A stretch of 64,000 nucleotides of DNA from Adiantum capillus-veneris (Eukaryota; Streptophyta; Polypodiopsida; Polypodiales; Pteridaceae). The position numbers and the translations under genes were made by a program. The DNA lies in assembly GCA_014529385.2 (NCBI GenBank), contig CM043969.1, positions 33,260,446-33,324,445 of the forward strand, in the 5' to 3' direction. Each line of letters starts with the position of its first letter. Within the stretch, counting starts at the first letter, position 1. Below the pieces are notes generated by a model. That model saw only the letters and a program-made list of their open reading frames with translations. It was not told the origin of the DNA and did no database searches. Shown piece by piece: positions 41,258 through 52,721 of this stretch.

Positions 41258-43278
41258 TGTTTACTTGTGTCTTCTACTTTTTTGCATTTTTATTTTTTTA
41301 TTTTTATGATACTCTGGGTATCTTGATTAATTTATACACTACTTTGTTTCTTTTTATCACATGAATACCATATATTTGTGAAAAATCCTTTTCCATATGG
41401 AGATATTAATATCTTAAAAATTCTTTGTCACTCTCCGAGGCACAAAGGTCACTCTCTTGAAGGCTAAAGGGAATCAAAACAAAGGAGGGACCCAGTCAAT
41501 GACTTTCTTTGGGAAAAAACACATGTTTTTGCTAATTTTTTAAAATTAGTTCCCATTTGATCTTGAAGAAGTGTTCAACAAACAAACATTGACACATGAT
41601 TTCAAGAGTGCACTCACATTTTCTCAAAATTTTTTAACTTCATTTGCGTATTGTTTTTGGATTTTTTATGGACCCCAATCTGCCCACTTTTCTCACAATT
41701 AACCCATTGTCTTCTCTCACCTCTTTTCCTACTTCCACACATACTCACACACTCATCCTCCTCATCCATCAGCAAAACCTGCACCTTTCATGCCTTCTTT
41801 CATCTTCTTCACCATTTCCATCTCTCTCTTACTCCAAAGCTCCAAAATCATCATCTCTACACACATATAGCTCAATTTCTCTCTCTAGAATCAAACTCAT
41901 ATTATCATAACCTCTTCATCCTTTCACAAAAAGAGAAAAAAACAATAAATAAACAAGCTCAAGATCTAAAAAAGGAGGAGTTTGATCATGGATAGTTCAA
42001 CTTTTCCATGGTCACAAGAACTACAATGACAGAGTTCTACAACAACTTCATTCACTGGAGGAGATAGGGGAAAAACTCCCTTTCCATCTTGTGGTTTCCA
42101 TAAAATTGTGTATATGCTCATTCTTCTCTTACTTTTCATCATTGTATAAATCATGTAATGCACCTCGAGTGCATATGCCATATAATTTTATCCCATCCTA
42201 CTAACTACAAATTACTAACACTAATGACTAACCCTCCTTGTAAATTGCACCCTCTACTATCTACTAGAGTAGGCACCTCCAAGTTACTCACCTCTCTCTC
42301 CTTTTACTCTCAATAATTCTTTCCCTTGAGTCCACATCCATGTGACTCAAGGATAAGGAAGACCCACTCCCATTTTGACAATAAAAAATATTTCGTAATC
42401 TTTTGTATTGACAATAAAATTGATTAGGTCTTATCCTAATCAAGGCTCCCAAAAACCTATAAATAGAGCCCAAGCCTCTTTGTATACATGATCTCTACGC
42501 TATTTCTCACTACTTTGAGTGTACCATTCACCATCTTAGTTGTGGGGAGAGAGTGAGCTCTCTATACACCATTACTTATGGTGTATAGGAAAGATTCTTT
42601 GAGCTAGTTGTAGCATTGCAAGGGAGTGAGTGATTTATAACTTCCTATCAAAGTTGTGCCTACTCTTGCATATCAATTGAATCAATAAGTTGGGTGCAAG
42701 CACGGTTCAAATATTTCTTGAGTCTCTCTAATTCACGGTTGGCAAGCTCATCTCGTTTGGTTTAAGCTGATGCGTTTTCGTCTTGAGATTCTCTTTTAGT
42801 ATTTTCTTATATGTGACTCAAGAGATTTTTTGTTTATTTTGTTGCTTGGGAAAACATTATAAGAGGGTTGTATGGTGAGAGGGTTCCCATAACCCTAAGA
42901 CAATGTGTAGATTGCAACATCATCAAACTCAATTATGTCTCTTGCTCTCCTCCAAGATGTTTATACATCTACGTCAATCATTTAAATTGAAGGCTATCTC
43001 GTCAATCATCTGTGTATGTGTGTGTGTTTTTGGTATGTGTATTTGTAGCATTGATATTAGTGATAGTGTACCCTTCCTTCTTGCTTGTATTGCTCAAGGA
43101 TTCTCCTCTTTTGCATCCTAATTTGATCTATAACTAGATGGTGCCACTTCACTTATTTGGCGTGGTTTTTTTGTTGTTGTTTCTTGCTTGTGGTCTCCCC
43201 AACCCCAATTGAGAAGCATGGGAGCCTTCATGAGTGTTTAAAGGTCGCGTCTCCTGTTGCCCGCCCCGGACCGCCTCA
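41258..43278 (+). repeat. Z 5' LTR
   Basis: The 3' edge is firm: CCGCCTCA (43278), then a PBS. The 5' edge is put at TGTTTACTTG because module R homology ends there, so it is approximate. TATAAATAG near 42460, aactagatggtgccac at 43132 and the terminal GTTGCCCGCCCCGG block relate it to the solo LTR 20410-23116. Confidence 0.65.
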
Positions 43279-43282
43279 ATTT

Positions 43283-43299
43283 TGGTGCCCCCACTGAGT
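43283..43299 (+). promoter_or_regulatory. Primer binding site of Z
   Basis: TGGTGCCCCCACTGAGT four bases after the LTR end. The same motif (TGGTGCCCCCACTGAGG) follows the W LTR on the minus strand at 59219-59235, so it is a real PBS class here. I cannot name the tRNA. Confidence 0.7.
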
Positions 43300-43368
43300 A
43301 GGGCTTGTGTATGTTTTTGTGTAGGTTCAATCTTAGAATAGTCAAGTAGTTTACATAAATAAAGAGAG

Positions 43369-43566
43369 TTGTATGATCCTTTCATTCCCATTGCTAGACA
43401 AAAGATACACATAATTGTTAGTACTAAGTTACAATTTCAATGTGTAATTTGTAGGGTTTTAGGTTCTCTTAGGTTGGCCGAGATAAACGCTTCAGTAAAT
43501 CCTTTTATTTTGCCTCTCATTAGGTATGATATTAGCTTAGACGTATATATTTTTGTGCTATCTTAA
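43369..43566 (+). CDS. Micro-ORF a in the Z leader
   Basis: Open frame from TTG 43369 (no ATG): YDPFIPIARQKIHIIVST, KLQFQCVICRVLGSLRL, then NPFILPLIRYDISLDV and IFVLS-stop. Clear homologue of Y ORF a (IPI, TKLQFQ, NPFILP, IRYD, SLDV, IFVL). It lies 85 bp after the PBS and upstream of gag. Lack of ATG here means decay, non-AUG start or a spliced start. Confidence 0.45.
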   Translation: MYDPFIPIARQKIHIIVSTKLQFQCVICRVLGSLRLAEINASVNPFILPLIRYDISLDVYIFVLS

Positions 43567-43623
43567 GCATTAGGACATGCATAGGCCATGGATAATGGCC
43601 CAAGAATAGAGGGTTTTCCCTTT

Positions 43624-43806
43624 TCATTTCACTCCACACATTAGAATAAACATTGCAATCCGTAGAAAGATCCATTTTCAACAACGTATGGTCTTCATGT
43701 TTGGTGCCCAAAGAGTAGGAGAAATTCTCAGATCAGCAAACCCTATCATCCCACCTCTTGTTGACTATCATAGATCATTTGATGTGCATATTTTTATTTT
43801 GTTGTA
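43624..43806 (+). CDS. Micro-ORF b in the Z leader
   Basis: Frame: RINIAIRRKIHFQQRMVF, then FGAQRVGEILRSANPII and LVDYHRSFDVHIFILL-stop. Homologous along its whole length to Y ORF b. ATG 43590 upstream is out of frame by one base, so the N-terminus is shifted. Ends 75 bp before the gag ATG. Order is a then b, the reverse of Y. Confidence 0.5.
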
Positions 43807-43880
43807 GAATATATTGCAATTTAGAAAACATTATTATGTAGATTTTTTAAGAATATTGTTGTCACTTTGAAATCAATTCA

Positions 43881-44286
43881 ATGGAGGCCCAATGCCAAAT
43901 GTCAAGATATCCTCTCTTTTTTGGAGAGCCCGGCGAGGATGCCAAGCTATTTCTAGAAAATTTCAAAATGGCTTGCTACATAAAAAGAGTGATAGGAGAT
44001 GAGGAACGATTAGAAATGTTTGAGGTAGTTCTGAGGAAGGATGCTAGCACTTGGTTTGACTCTCTATCTTAGGAGGTTAAGAAAAACGATAATGAATTTG
44101 TTGATCATTTTAAGCAAGCTATGGCAAGACATCATTTCTCACAAGCAAAAATACTTAGATAACTACTACATATATAAACAAGAGTTTCTACATCTTTGGG
44201 TTGTATGGGTGAGAAATGCTGCTAGCCCGGATGATGGTGCAAAGTTCCTAAAGAAGGAGAGGTTCTCTTTTTCACACTCAAGATAA
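43881..44286 (+). pseudogene. Z gag, capsid part
   Basis: ATG 43881 then MSRYPLFFGEPGEDAKLF, FLENFKMACYIKR and KDASTWFDSLS, the conserved start of Gypsy capsid. W has the same block (SYPEFHGRSDEDMEDFLKK). TAG at 44070, then a shifted frame with EFVDHFKQAMARHHFSQ. Decayed. Confidence 0.7.
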
Positions 44287-44294
44287 AAGTTGAG

Positions 44295-44927
44295 GTGGGT
44301 GCATGTGCTAGCTTTGATGGAGCTAGAACTAGGGCTGTTGAGAAGTATAGGAAACTCAAGTGTCTAAGAGGAGAGGTTCCAAGACCTACGGGAAAAGTGC
44401 AAGCATTAACATCTAGAGAGATTCATGAGGTAACAATGGAGGTAATTGAAAAGTTAAATGAATCCCTAAGAAAATTGTCAATTCACCTTGCCCAAGCTAT
44501 AGGTCCCAAGGGACAAACAAAGAAAGAAAAAGCGCGAGAGCCACGACCTAGGAAACTTTTGCAATGTTGGAATTGCGGAGAGTCTGGACATGGGATGTAT
44601 AATTGTCCTTGGCCCCGTGGGGATCCAAGGAGACCTAACTTGAATTACCCAGTGATGAATGCAAGTGAAGGAACTAGTCAAAAACCACGACTTCTACAAA
44701 GGCCAAATGGTGCAAGAGCACCTCCACAAAGAGTGAAAGGGGTTCCACCTTTGCCAGATCCAAATGTGCATGTGGTAGAGGTGAAAAATTCAAATGAGAT
44801 TGACATGGAAGCAAATGACATCAAGCGTGGCTGTGGAAAAGGTAAGGAGAAAGAAGGAGTCACGTCACAAAGTGACCATGGACAAGAGAAGAAGGTGAAG
44901 GAGACTAGGAAAGCCAAGTGGACTTGA
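44295..44927 (+). CDS. Z gag C-terminal part with zinc knuckle
   Basis: 210-codon frame. A helical segment (SREIHEVTMEVIEKLNESL) is followed by the CCHC zinc knuckle CWNCGESGHGMYNC around residues 92-105, which binds element RNA. A basic/acidic tail follows. Stop TGA 44925 separates it from the protease leader at 44967. Confidence 0.75.
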   Translation: MGACASFDGARTRAVEKYRKLKCLRGEVPRPTGKVQALTSREIHEVTMEVIEKLNESLRKLSIHLAQAIGPKGQTKKEKAREPRPRKLLQCWNCGESGHGMYNCPWPRGDPRRPNLNYPVMNASEGTSQKPRLLQRPNGARAPPQRVKGVPPLPDPNVHVVEVKNSNEIDMEANDIKRGCGKGKEKEGVTSQSDHGQEKKVKETRKAKWT

Positions 44928-44966
44928 TGTCGTATCAACCTCCAAGATTTCCCCCTTGGACATCGT

Positions 44967-45436
44967 ATGGATCCATACAACTTGTTGGAAGAAATGAGAG
45001 GTAAGGGTCCTGATATCTCATGGCCTCAGTTTCTTGCATTATGTCCACAAGTTAGGAGGGATTTAATGAATGAAGTTATCACTAGGAGAAAGGTAAAAGA
45101 GAGTGTGCCTGTTGTAAAAATTACACAAGCTGAAATAAATGAGGATATTACACCTGTGATAGATTGTTACATCAAAGGAAGATTGGTTAGGAAAGGGTAG
45201 TGGATGGGGGTGCACAAATTTGCATCATGATAGAGGGACTCGTGCAAAGACTAGGCATGCACATCCATGAGTCACCTAAAATCAATGTCAAGATGGCAAA
45301 CAATAGCAAGGCTATGTGTGTAGGCATTTGTGAAAATGTTTTTGTAGAGGCCTTTGGAATTAAGAAGGAAGTGTATTTTTATGTTATATCGACCAAGAGA
45401 AGTGGATATCCATTTATCTTAGGAAGACCCTACTGA
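44967..45436 (+). pseudogene. Z aspartic protease
   Basis: Frame 44967-45200 has the linker (MDPYNLLEEMRGKGPDIS, QFLALCPQVRRDL) and VIDCYIKGRLV. Then an indel near 45198 and the frame 45200-45436: VDGGAQICIMIEGLVQRLG (active site D-G-G, as in W), and RSGYPFILGRPY at the end. D-G-G-A is typical of this protease subgroup. Coding stops at 45436; no RT, RNase H or integrase follows before the antisense ORF, so Z is non-autonomous or deleted. Confidence 0.7.
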
Positions 45437-46868
45437 TATGTATCCTGCTTCAAGGAGGTCTTCCTAGGTGTCCCTTTCTTCTTTTTCCTTGTGTCTTGGT
45501 GGAGGTGATGCCTCTTCTTTCTTTTATGGTGAGTGTTGTGGTTGGGATGTAGAGGGATTTGGACTTGGAGGAGGAGTAGAGGAGCCACGTGGTGAAGGTG
45601 GTGGGGTTGCATTTTTTGTTTGGTCACCTTCTTGACCCTTCTTAATTGGAGTCTCTGGAATTTCTTTTAGCTTTCTCTTGATGTCTTGTACCTCCTCCAT
45701 TGTGAAGGGCTCTAAATTTTGCTGTTCGATCACCTTTTTTGTTTCTTCATATGCTTGGATGTAGTGATTGAATTGATCCTCTAAAGGTCTTGAGGAGCTT
45801 CCTCCTATTTTTGTTGGGTCTGGTACCCAATACTCCTCAAAGTCTCCTTAAGGGCCCGTTTTTCCCTGAACTGCTCAATCAACCTCTTGATTCGAGTGGT
45901 TTTTTTGTTGTGTGTCTCTTTGGGTCTTGATTCTTAAATTGTCATTGCCATTTTACCCTTCTTCTTTGGGGGCTCCTCAGGCTCTTCCTTCGGTACTGTC
46001 TCTAGCCTTCTCCAAAGTTGTGTGGTGACTGGTGGGTCTATTGCTATTACTAGTTCATCTTCTGTATCTTGTTTAAGCTTGAACCACTTATTTTGTGTTG
46101 GTGGATTTGGGCCACTGTCCTATTGCACCGATAGCTTCATATGCAATTTTTATCAGTGTTTCTCCACCTCCAATGTACTTGGGATTTTCTATACCCATGC
46201 TGACCACTTGCTCATGCATATATTGGGTGTAGTTCACTTGTTTGGGCACAATGCTTTTCAATGCCCAAGTTATGGTAGTAGACACTACATGGGGAGGCGT
46301 TGTGTACTTTTGGGGCCACTTGCTGCAAACATGGAAGTATTGGTTGTACAGATTGCAGATCTTTGCAGCTCTCGGGTCTACCAAGTCTTTGAATTTCTGA
46401 TTGGGCTTCTTTTGAGAGTAGACCTTTACTTTGTCTCTTCTTTCTCTAACGAAGCTACCCTTATTGTGGAGCCCCACTGCATCTACTATGGTTTGAGATG
46501 TAATCAGAGTCTTTGTCTTTTGCCAGTCCAAAGCAATGAGTCACTGTATTGCCATCTTTCTGGATTGATGTGACTAGCTCGTAGATTCTTTGTATATCTA
46601 CAACCGTTGGTGGTGCTGTGAAGAAGTTGTATAGATCTATTTTTTCCAGCTAGGTGAATGTTTCTTCTTTGTTTGCATATTCCAACATTTCTCATGGATT
46701 CATTAAGATATCCACTGTGTTTCCTTGCAGGTCTCTATGTACCTTGGTACACTACCAATCCTTCCCTTTCTAATGTGGCCTCATCTACCCAAGCCTTTGG
46801 TGGCTTCAACGTCTCTTCTGGCAGTGTGTAAGGCTCACTGGCTGTGATAATTTCCTTCAAGGACATCC
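45430..46868 (-). pseudogene. Antisense ORF of Z, unrecognised protein
   Basis: Minus strand, from ATG 46868 (MSLKEIITASEPYTLPEE, then LKPPKAWVDEATLEREGL). It continues in shifted frames: VVDIQRIYELVTSIQKDG (about 46590-46540), the long frame 46531-46088 (KTKTLITSQTIVDAVGLHN ... NQKFKDLVDPRAAKICNLYN ... AIGAIGQWPKSTNTK) and 45733-45524 (IEQQNLEPFTMEEVQDIKRK ... TPPPSPRGSSTPPPSP). Several stops and shifts. Some plant Tat-lineage elements (Grande, Ogre) carry an extra ORF, antisense in Grande, so this may be such an accessory gene. No homology is claimed. Confidence 0.5.
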
Positions 46869-46919
46869 TCTTCTTCTTAGCTAGCGATTTACCGTCTTAC
46901 ATTGATCTTGCGGGCACTC

Positions 46920-48900
46920 CAAGTGCAAAAGTTAGCATTGTTTACAAAATTTAGCATTTTTTAACTTTCTAGCTATCCAAATGACTTGAAATTTGAAACA
47001 CAAGATAATTAGGGATTAAGAGTGCTATGCATGTGGTAAAAAACTCATTTTGGGGAAGATTTATACTATGAGACATCATACACGTATGATGTCTAAATGC
47101 TTAGAATTGAGTGACGTTTCTTATGTGCATAGTTCATATCATGTACATCATGGATATATGCTGGAATTTCAATTTGGATGTCGTTTGGACAATGGTGACC
47201 ATTAGAACTACTTTTAGGCTCTGAAGCTCAGTTTTGGCTTAGTTTTGAGCAAATGAGGTTCAACTGGGGTGAAACTAGGTAGATGCTCTCATAATCATGT
47301 GGTAAAGGCTAAGAAGGGGTCAAGTTAGCCTCTACGTTCATTTTTAGGCTAGTGTGACATCATATGTGTATGATGTCTACTTTGTTCAAAATGGATTAAA
47401 CTTGTAGTGTAGCTGGGTCTTGGCATGGTATAGACTTCTTTGATGTCAAAATTTGATTTGTGTTTCTCCTCATGTGTTTGAAACCAATAAATAAGTATAG
47501 TGCTTGGGATTTTGAAATTTGGGTTTAGCTGGGTATACAGAATCAAAACTTGATGAGACTTGGGGCTCTGGGCTAAGATTAATGGGATAAAGGCATTGGA
47601 AGTGAGAAATACCCCCAGAATAGTCATTTGGATCTCTGGAGACATTATATGTTTATGATGTCTCTGTTGATATTTTTGGCCCAGACTTCATATGTAGAAT
47701 CCTCAGGTGATGGGAAATTCTTTGATCATCTCAGATTTTGAGTTGGAGATGAGTCATGTGTGTGGGTCCATAGAATGTGTCTTTTGCGGAGATTTGCTGA
47801 TTTTAGGCTCCAAGTAGTCACATCCTTGCCCAAATTTGTCCAAATTGAAAGCATGGATTTTATACTATGTGGTGAACATGCTTCTGATGAAAGCTATGGA
47901 ATTTGGCATCTATATAAGAAAAGAGACATCTTACGCGTATGATGTCGGACTGATGCAAAACAACTTGAAACTCCTTGGGTAAGTTTTGTATAGCTTGTGC
48001 ATGATGTCCATGGTCTCAGATTTAACTATGAGCTTGTGAATGTGTGTCAAAGATCTTGAAGGGGTTTTTGCATCTAGATTTCTCCTTTTTTGGATGATTG
48101 AAGGTCAAAACATATCCAAGTATAATGAAAATGTGTTGGGGAGCTCATAATGATGTGTATAAAGTGTTAGAGTTTCCAAAATCAAAACAACATGTCAATT
48201 CAAGGCTTCCAAACATTGTATGTATATAATGTCTACTTTGGCTTTTTTGGCTTAAACTTGTGGTAGAGGTAGCTCATGATGTGTGTATGGCTCTGATGTG
48301 TGAAAATATGAATTTGGACTAGTGCTTATGAGCTCAAGGCCATAGAAGTAGTTTATGAAACTTTGATTTGGAAATTGATGAGGATGGTAATCAAAACATT
48401 CCCAAAGGTGTCCAAACTTGGTGTAGAGGCTATATGTACTATGATTTATAAATTTGGATGTTCAAAATGTTGACAAAACTCCTCTGTGACAGGTCTAGAC
48501 ATCATACCATCTAATGTCTACTTTTGCAACATGGACATTTGAGCATAGGCACATGATGTATAGGCTATGTGATTGCTTTGTGTAAAATTTCACTTGATTT
48601 CAAGCACTTTTGGTAAGTCCAAAGCCAAATTATAGGATTAGGTTGAGACTTTGCGTTTTTTTGGGTCTTGAGTACCTTAATTAGCTCCAAACCTTATGAA
48701 ATTTTATGTGCTTCATGTTTAGGGTATGCATAATGTGTTTGTGAAGTCAAGTGAGTGATTTTTATGCAAAATTTGACTGTGAGACATCATATGCGTATGA
48801 TGTCTCCCTTGATAAAAAGTGAGTTTGATGCCTTGGGGTGTTTTGTGCTTGTGCCCTTGGCCCTACTAGCTAGTTTTCAACTTAAAAAGTCACATGTTTA
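46920..48900 (+). repeat. Tandem array 1: seven ~285-bp units each with a 22-bp dyad
   Basis: Dyads GACATCATA-4 nt-TATGATGTC (or close variants) start at 47072, 47356, 47641, 47925, 48212, 48498 and 48783. The steps are 284, 285, 284, 287, 286 and 285. The sequence between dyads is strongly diverged, with only patches such as ctcatgatgt and tgaaaattt...atttgg in common. The array lies directly upstream of the antisense ORF start (46868) and between the Z coding part and the next LTR. Confidence 0.85.
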
Positions 48901-49383
48901 GCTTAGAAACTCCTTGTTAGGAGTTTTGGTCTTTGAAAACGATTTCTTCATTTGAAGATGACTTCTGCAAAGATTCTTCTTGAGCTCCATCTCCCAAGAT
49001 TGTGGATGCAGAAGGGCACGGCACCTTTCCATGGCTTTGATATATCATTTGGACTCACGGATACCCTTCTTGGCAATTTGTTGCTCAAATAGTGTGTTTC
49101 TATGAGGAGATGGTTGCGACGATATTTTTTCTTGATGTTTGAACCTACATGTTGGTTGTCAATGATATGTCGATGATGCCTGTGAAGTTTTGGTGGCAAA
49201 CGGACGCCTCGCTTGGCCGCCGTGAGGGCCAAATGACGCTTTGCGTGTCCGAAGCCTAACTCGATGTTTTGGTCCACTTTTTGATCAATCCAAGATGACG
49301 TTACCTAGGCTTGTAGACATACTTGAGAAATAACTTCACATGAGGTTTTGTGTCATTTCAGCGATCCCTTCCTGATCAACTTA
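48901..49383. other. End of Z, nothing recognised
   Basis: A 109-codon minus frame (48948-49277, basic, HAKRHLALTAAKRGVRL) is open but unlike anything I know, and the + strand also has short open stretches. No 3' LTR of Z was found before the V LTR at 49384. Confidence 0.3.
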
Positions 49384-50706
49384 TGTAGTACCCGAAGAGG
49401 TTAGAGTTTTTTTGGTTGACATATACACACATTGGAGGTCATAGAGGTGTTCTCCTAGGTTAGGGTTAACCCCTTGTCAAGTCTTGTAGCTATCGGGTTA
49501 CTGGTTAAAGCATTACGACCATGTTTTGGTTTCTTTCTCACAATGCCACATTGCCATTTTTTGGAGCTTTTCGCGACAAAGAGAGTATAGAACAAGAAGA
49601 GCACATGGTAACGAGTCTATCTCTCATGTCTGATGTTGGTCGGTGTGCATTTGCAATGTATGAAGTCGTAGAAGGTCCGCGTGCTCTAGGTCTCTCAAGC
49701 TCTCTCTCACTTGTGAATAGTAAAAATGATCTAATAAGTGGATCCAAATAAACTTATATCGGGGTTTGTTAGCAGCAAGCTAACACGGATATCATTTTTC
49801 GGAGCTTCCATGTAAAAACACTTATTATTTTTGATAAATCGAGAATATTGTAACTCTTATTTTTTGAATAAACCTTTTAATTGTGATGAGCCGGGGCTAC
49901 AAGCTTCTAGATTGTATCAACTTGTCTCGTTGCCTATCTTTACTTAGAGCTTCCAGATTATTAGTTTTGACCACCAAAAACCTTAGCTAAGGTATTAAAG
50001 TCAATTTTTGTAAGTTATTTGTAAGTTTTCGATAATGAAATACACAGCGTAAGCTAATGGGCTCACTTCTCCCCTTCTTGCGCTTCCTACTCCCTCTCCG
50101 GTTGTCACATTGTAGTGGTGTTTGTTGCATTGTAACCGTAGGTAAGAGCTCTAAGAATTGATGTAAACACATGACAATAGGCCGTAGCTTTTGGTGTCGC
50201 CGAGCCACGGCATAATTTCATTATAAGTAGAAGTTTACACTTCAAAATAAAAAACTACGCATAGGCAGGATATTGGGGCATCATTGCTAAGCATTTAGGT
50301 GCATTCTGGGTCAAAAATGACCAGGTCAAAAATGACCAGGTCAAAAATCCACTGCTGTTAATAATCGCATTTTGGAACTTGACCTAAAGTGGGGTTTGAG
50401 ACCATAAGCATGTGAGCTTAGGTCTTATAAACATGTCTTAGAAGGTTCGCTACAAGTGGATGTCATTTGATGATTAACGGATGTGATTTGTTTCTGATGA
50501 GCGATTGGCTTTTGGTGATTTCAGTCACTCGAGTGTAGCTTGAGTTAGATTCAAGTTTTTTGTTGTTTTCCAAGAGATTGACAACCTCTTGTAGCCTCTA
50601 TGCACTAGTTGAGTCAGCTTCATCCCATGGATTGACAATTTAATCGTGGTTCTCGCTAAAACTGCAACAATAAGATAAGATAGTGAGGTTAGATATGCGT
50701 CCCACA
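49384..50706 (+). repeat. V 5' LTR
   Basis: 3' edge firm (CCCACA then the PBS). 5' edge proposed at TGTAGTACCCG, a usual LTR start, but unproved. A 15-bp repeat (aggtcaaaaatgacc, ~2.6 copies) lies at 50310-50348. Confidence 0.6.
50310..50348. repeat. 15-bp tandem repeat in V LTR
   Basis: ggtcaaaaatgacca units; each is itself palindromic (GGTCA....TGACC). Confidence 0.85.
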
Positions 50707-50708
50707 TT

Positions 50709-50727
50709 TGGCGCCGCTGTCGGGGAT
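50709..50727 (+). promoter_or_regulatory. Primer binding site of V (tRNA-Asp type)
   Basis: TGGCGCCGCTGTCGGGGAT, close to the TGGCGCCGTTGCCGGGGA PBS common in plant Gypsy elements. It begins two bases after the LTR end. Confidence 0.8.
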
Positions 50728-51371
50728 CGAAGAGACCTAAACTAGGGAAAAACACGAGCGTCTTCTGAAATTGTCCTTTAACTTCCTCTAGGATCTCCTA
50801 GGGTAAAAACTTTCTTTTAGAAACCGCATAGCCTAAGATTGTCGTCTTTTGCTGTGTAGAGGTAACTTGGAAGTAATCGTACTTGTTGAGTGACTTTAGG
50901 ATTTTGAGAATGATTGATAGACGAGATAAGTCTTAAGATCAAAGCTCAGGAAATTAAAAAAACAAGAAAACGAGTATTTGTGGATACTTTCCACAACCTT
51001 ATTGTATAAGAACCTAGGAGTAGGATAAGTAGGATCCGAGGTGGATTTTAGAACATTTGTCTCTCTAAAAGAATAATTGTGAGTTGCATTTGAAGTTGCA
51101 GAATTTCAGGTTTACGGCTAGAAATAGCACGAAAAGACTTCAAACCACTCAATCCGACTGGAGAGTATGCTTAAAAGTTGTATGAACCAGTGGGTAAGTT
51201 CAAGGACACTATGAGGTAAAAACTTTCAAGGGTTGGCCAAAACTCAGATTATTTGCTTTTTATTGACAATTTAGGCCAAATTAAGTTTTGACTTGATTCA
51301 TACGCTTAAAATAACCCATGAAATAACTATCCTTGGAAAAAGTACAAAAATTGGTTCATTTCCAGCCTAAA
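50728..51371 (+). other. V leader, noncoding
   Basis: AT-rich leader between PBS and the dyad repeats. A degenerate dyad may lie near 51070 (aataattgtgag). No gene. Confidence 0.4.
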
Positions 51372-51522
51372 GTAAATAATCGCAATTATTTACTTTTAGC
51401 TCAGATTTGACCGAGGTTGATACCAATGATTCATTGCATGTGTGCAAACAACTTTGTTAAGGCACATTGGATTTGGATCACCAAACTGGCAAAAAGCTGG
51501 GTAAAATTAAAGTTTGTACCGA

Positions 51523-51584
51523 TGTGAGCGGGATGAAAACATACACAACGCCTCTATAATGACCCGACACACACTCTTGGGATG

Positions 51585-51632
<48 letters not shown>

Positions 51633-52693
51633 TGGGGAACCACTCGGCTTACACAATCCACCTGGCCAAGACAGGGAACACACCGATGGAGTGAGAGGAG
51701 ACAGACTATTCGTTTACCCACTCCACATAGAGAGAGACACACACACACCCAAAAAACTCAGCTCAAAAGAGGAGAATATATGATGTTTAGATACAATTGA
51801 GCTTGGGCCAACACCAATGGGGCAAATAGCTCACACAATATGGGTAAAATATGCTAGATACAATCACAGATTGGAGCAGAAGCTTCGCTCATAGGAGAAA
51901 CTTACACAACCAAAAAAACAAAAAAATAATGACGAATTTGGAAAAATGGACAATGCCATCGCGTCCTGAATGGCCCAAAACCCCAGTCTACAATGTCAAA
52001 GTGCTCAAATCCGACCTCAGATGAGTAGTTTAAGGCCAAAACAGGCTCCAAAAACAGCAAAAATACATTTGTGGCTGTTCCTCCTCTTCTCTCCATGTTT
52101 TTTCTGTTCTTCTCTCAGATTTTTCAGTTCCCACACTTAACTTTATTACTTGGGCACTCTTGGCCTTTTAGTTGACCTCAAACAGACCCCGAACAGGCCA
52201 AAAACTGGCCTCACAGTGCATAGTTGTCACCCTGCCGCATCCATCCGCACACCTGGCACTCAACTTTTTCCAATAATGCATCCCGAAACCACGTGAAGTG
52301 GCCCCCAAATACAGTTCTCATGATTGCCGTTTTTCATAATTATCACAAGGAAACACCCTCGTTGTGTCCGTACTTATCCACGTGCAAGTATTGACCCCAT
52401 TTGACCTCTTGACGCCACTAGATGCCATCTGACGCACCTACTTACCTCATGTCGTCGGCCCATGGATAGCTTTCTCGAGAAGTTTTATGCGCTACCAAAT
52501 CCCTATTATTATAGAAAAAACACACTGGTACCGGTGATAGTGAATATCGATGCACTATGTACATGTTGTCCTACCTGTACACATGTGGGCCCCACGTAGC
52601 CACCTGGCTCTGGAAAATTGGCAATCCTTGATTTATGCACCATGCATGTGTATATACATATGCGTAATCCCTTGCTGCAAAAAACTCCTGACA
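51523..52693 (-). repeat. W 3' LTR (element sense)
   Basis: 1171 bp with an AC microsatellite at 51588-51630. About 90-95% like 59242-60399 by eye, so W is older than Y. Confidence 0.9.
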
Positions 52694-52721
52694 TAATTTG
52701 CCCATCCCCTAGCTTGCTAGA

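Noticed and set aside
46920-48900. Regularly spaced dyads as a CRISPR-like array
   Set aside because: Spacing is ~285 bp with diverged repeat bodies, in a plant-like retroelement context; CRISPR units are ~60-70 bp.
48948-49277. 109-codon basic minus-strand ORF
   Set aside because: No homologous copy in the window and no domain; kept only as an unassigned open frame.
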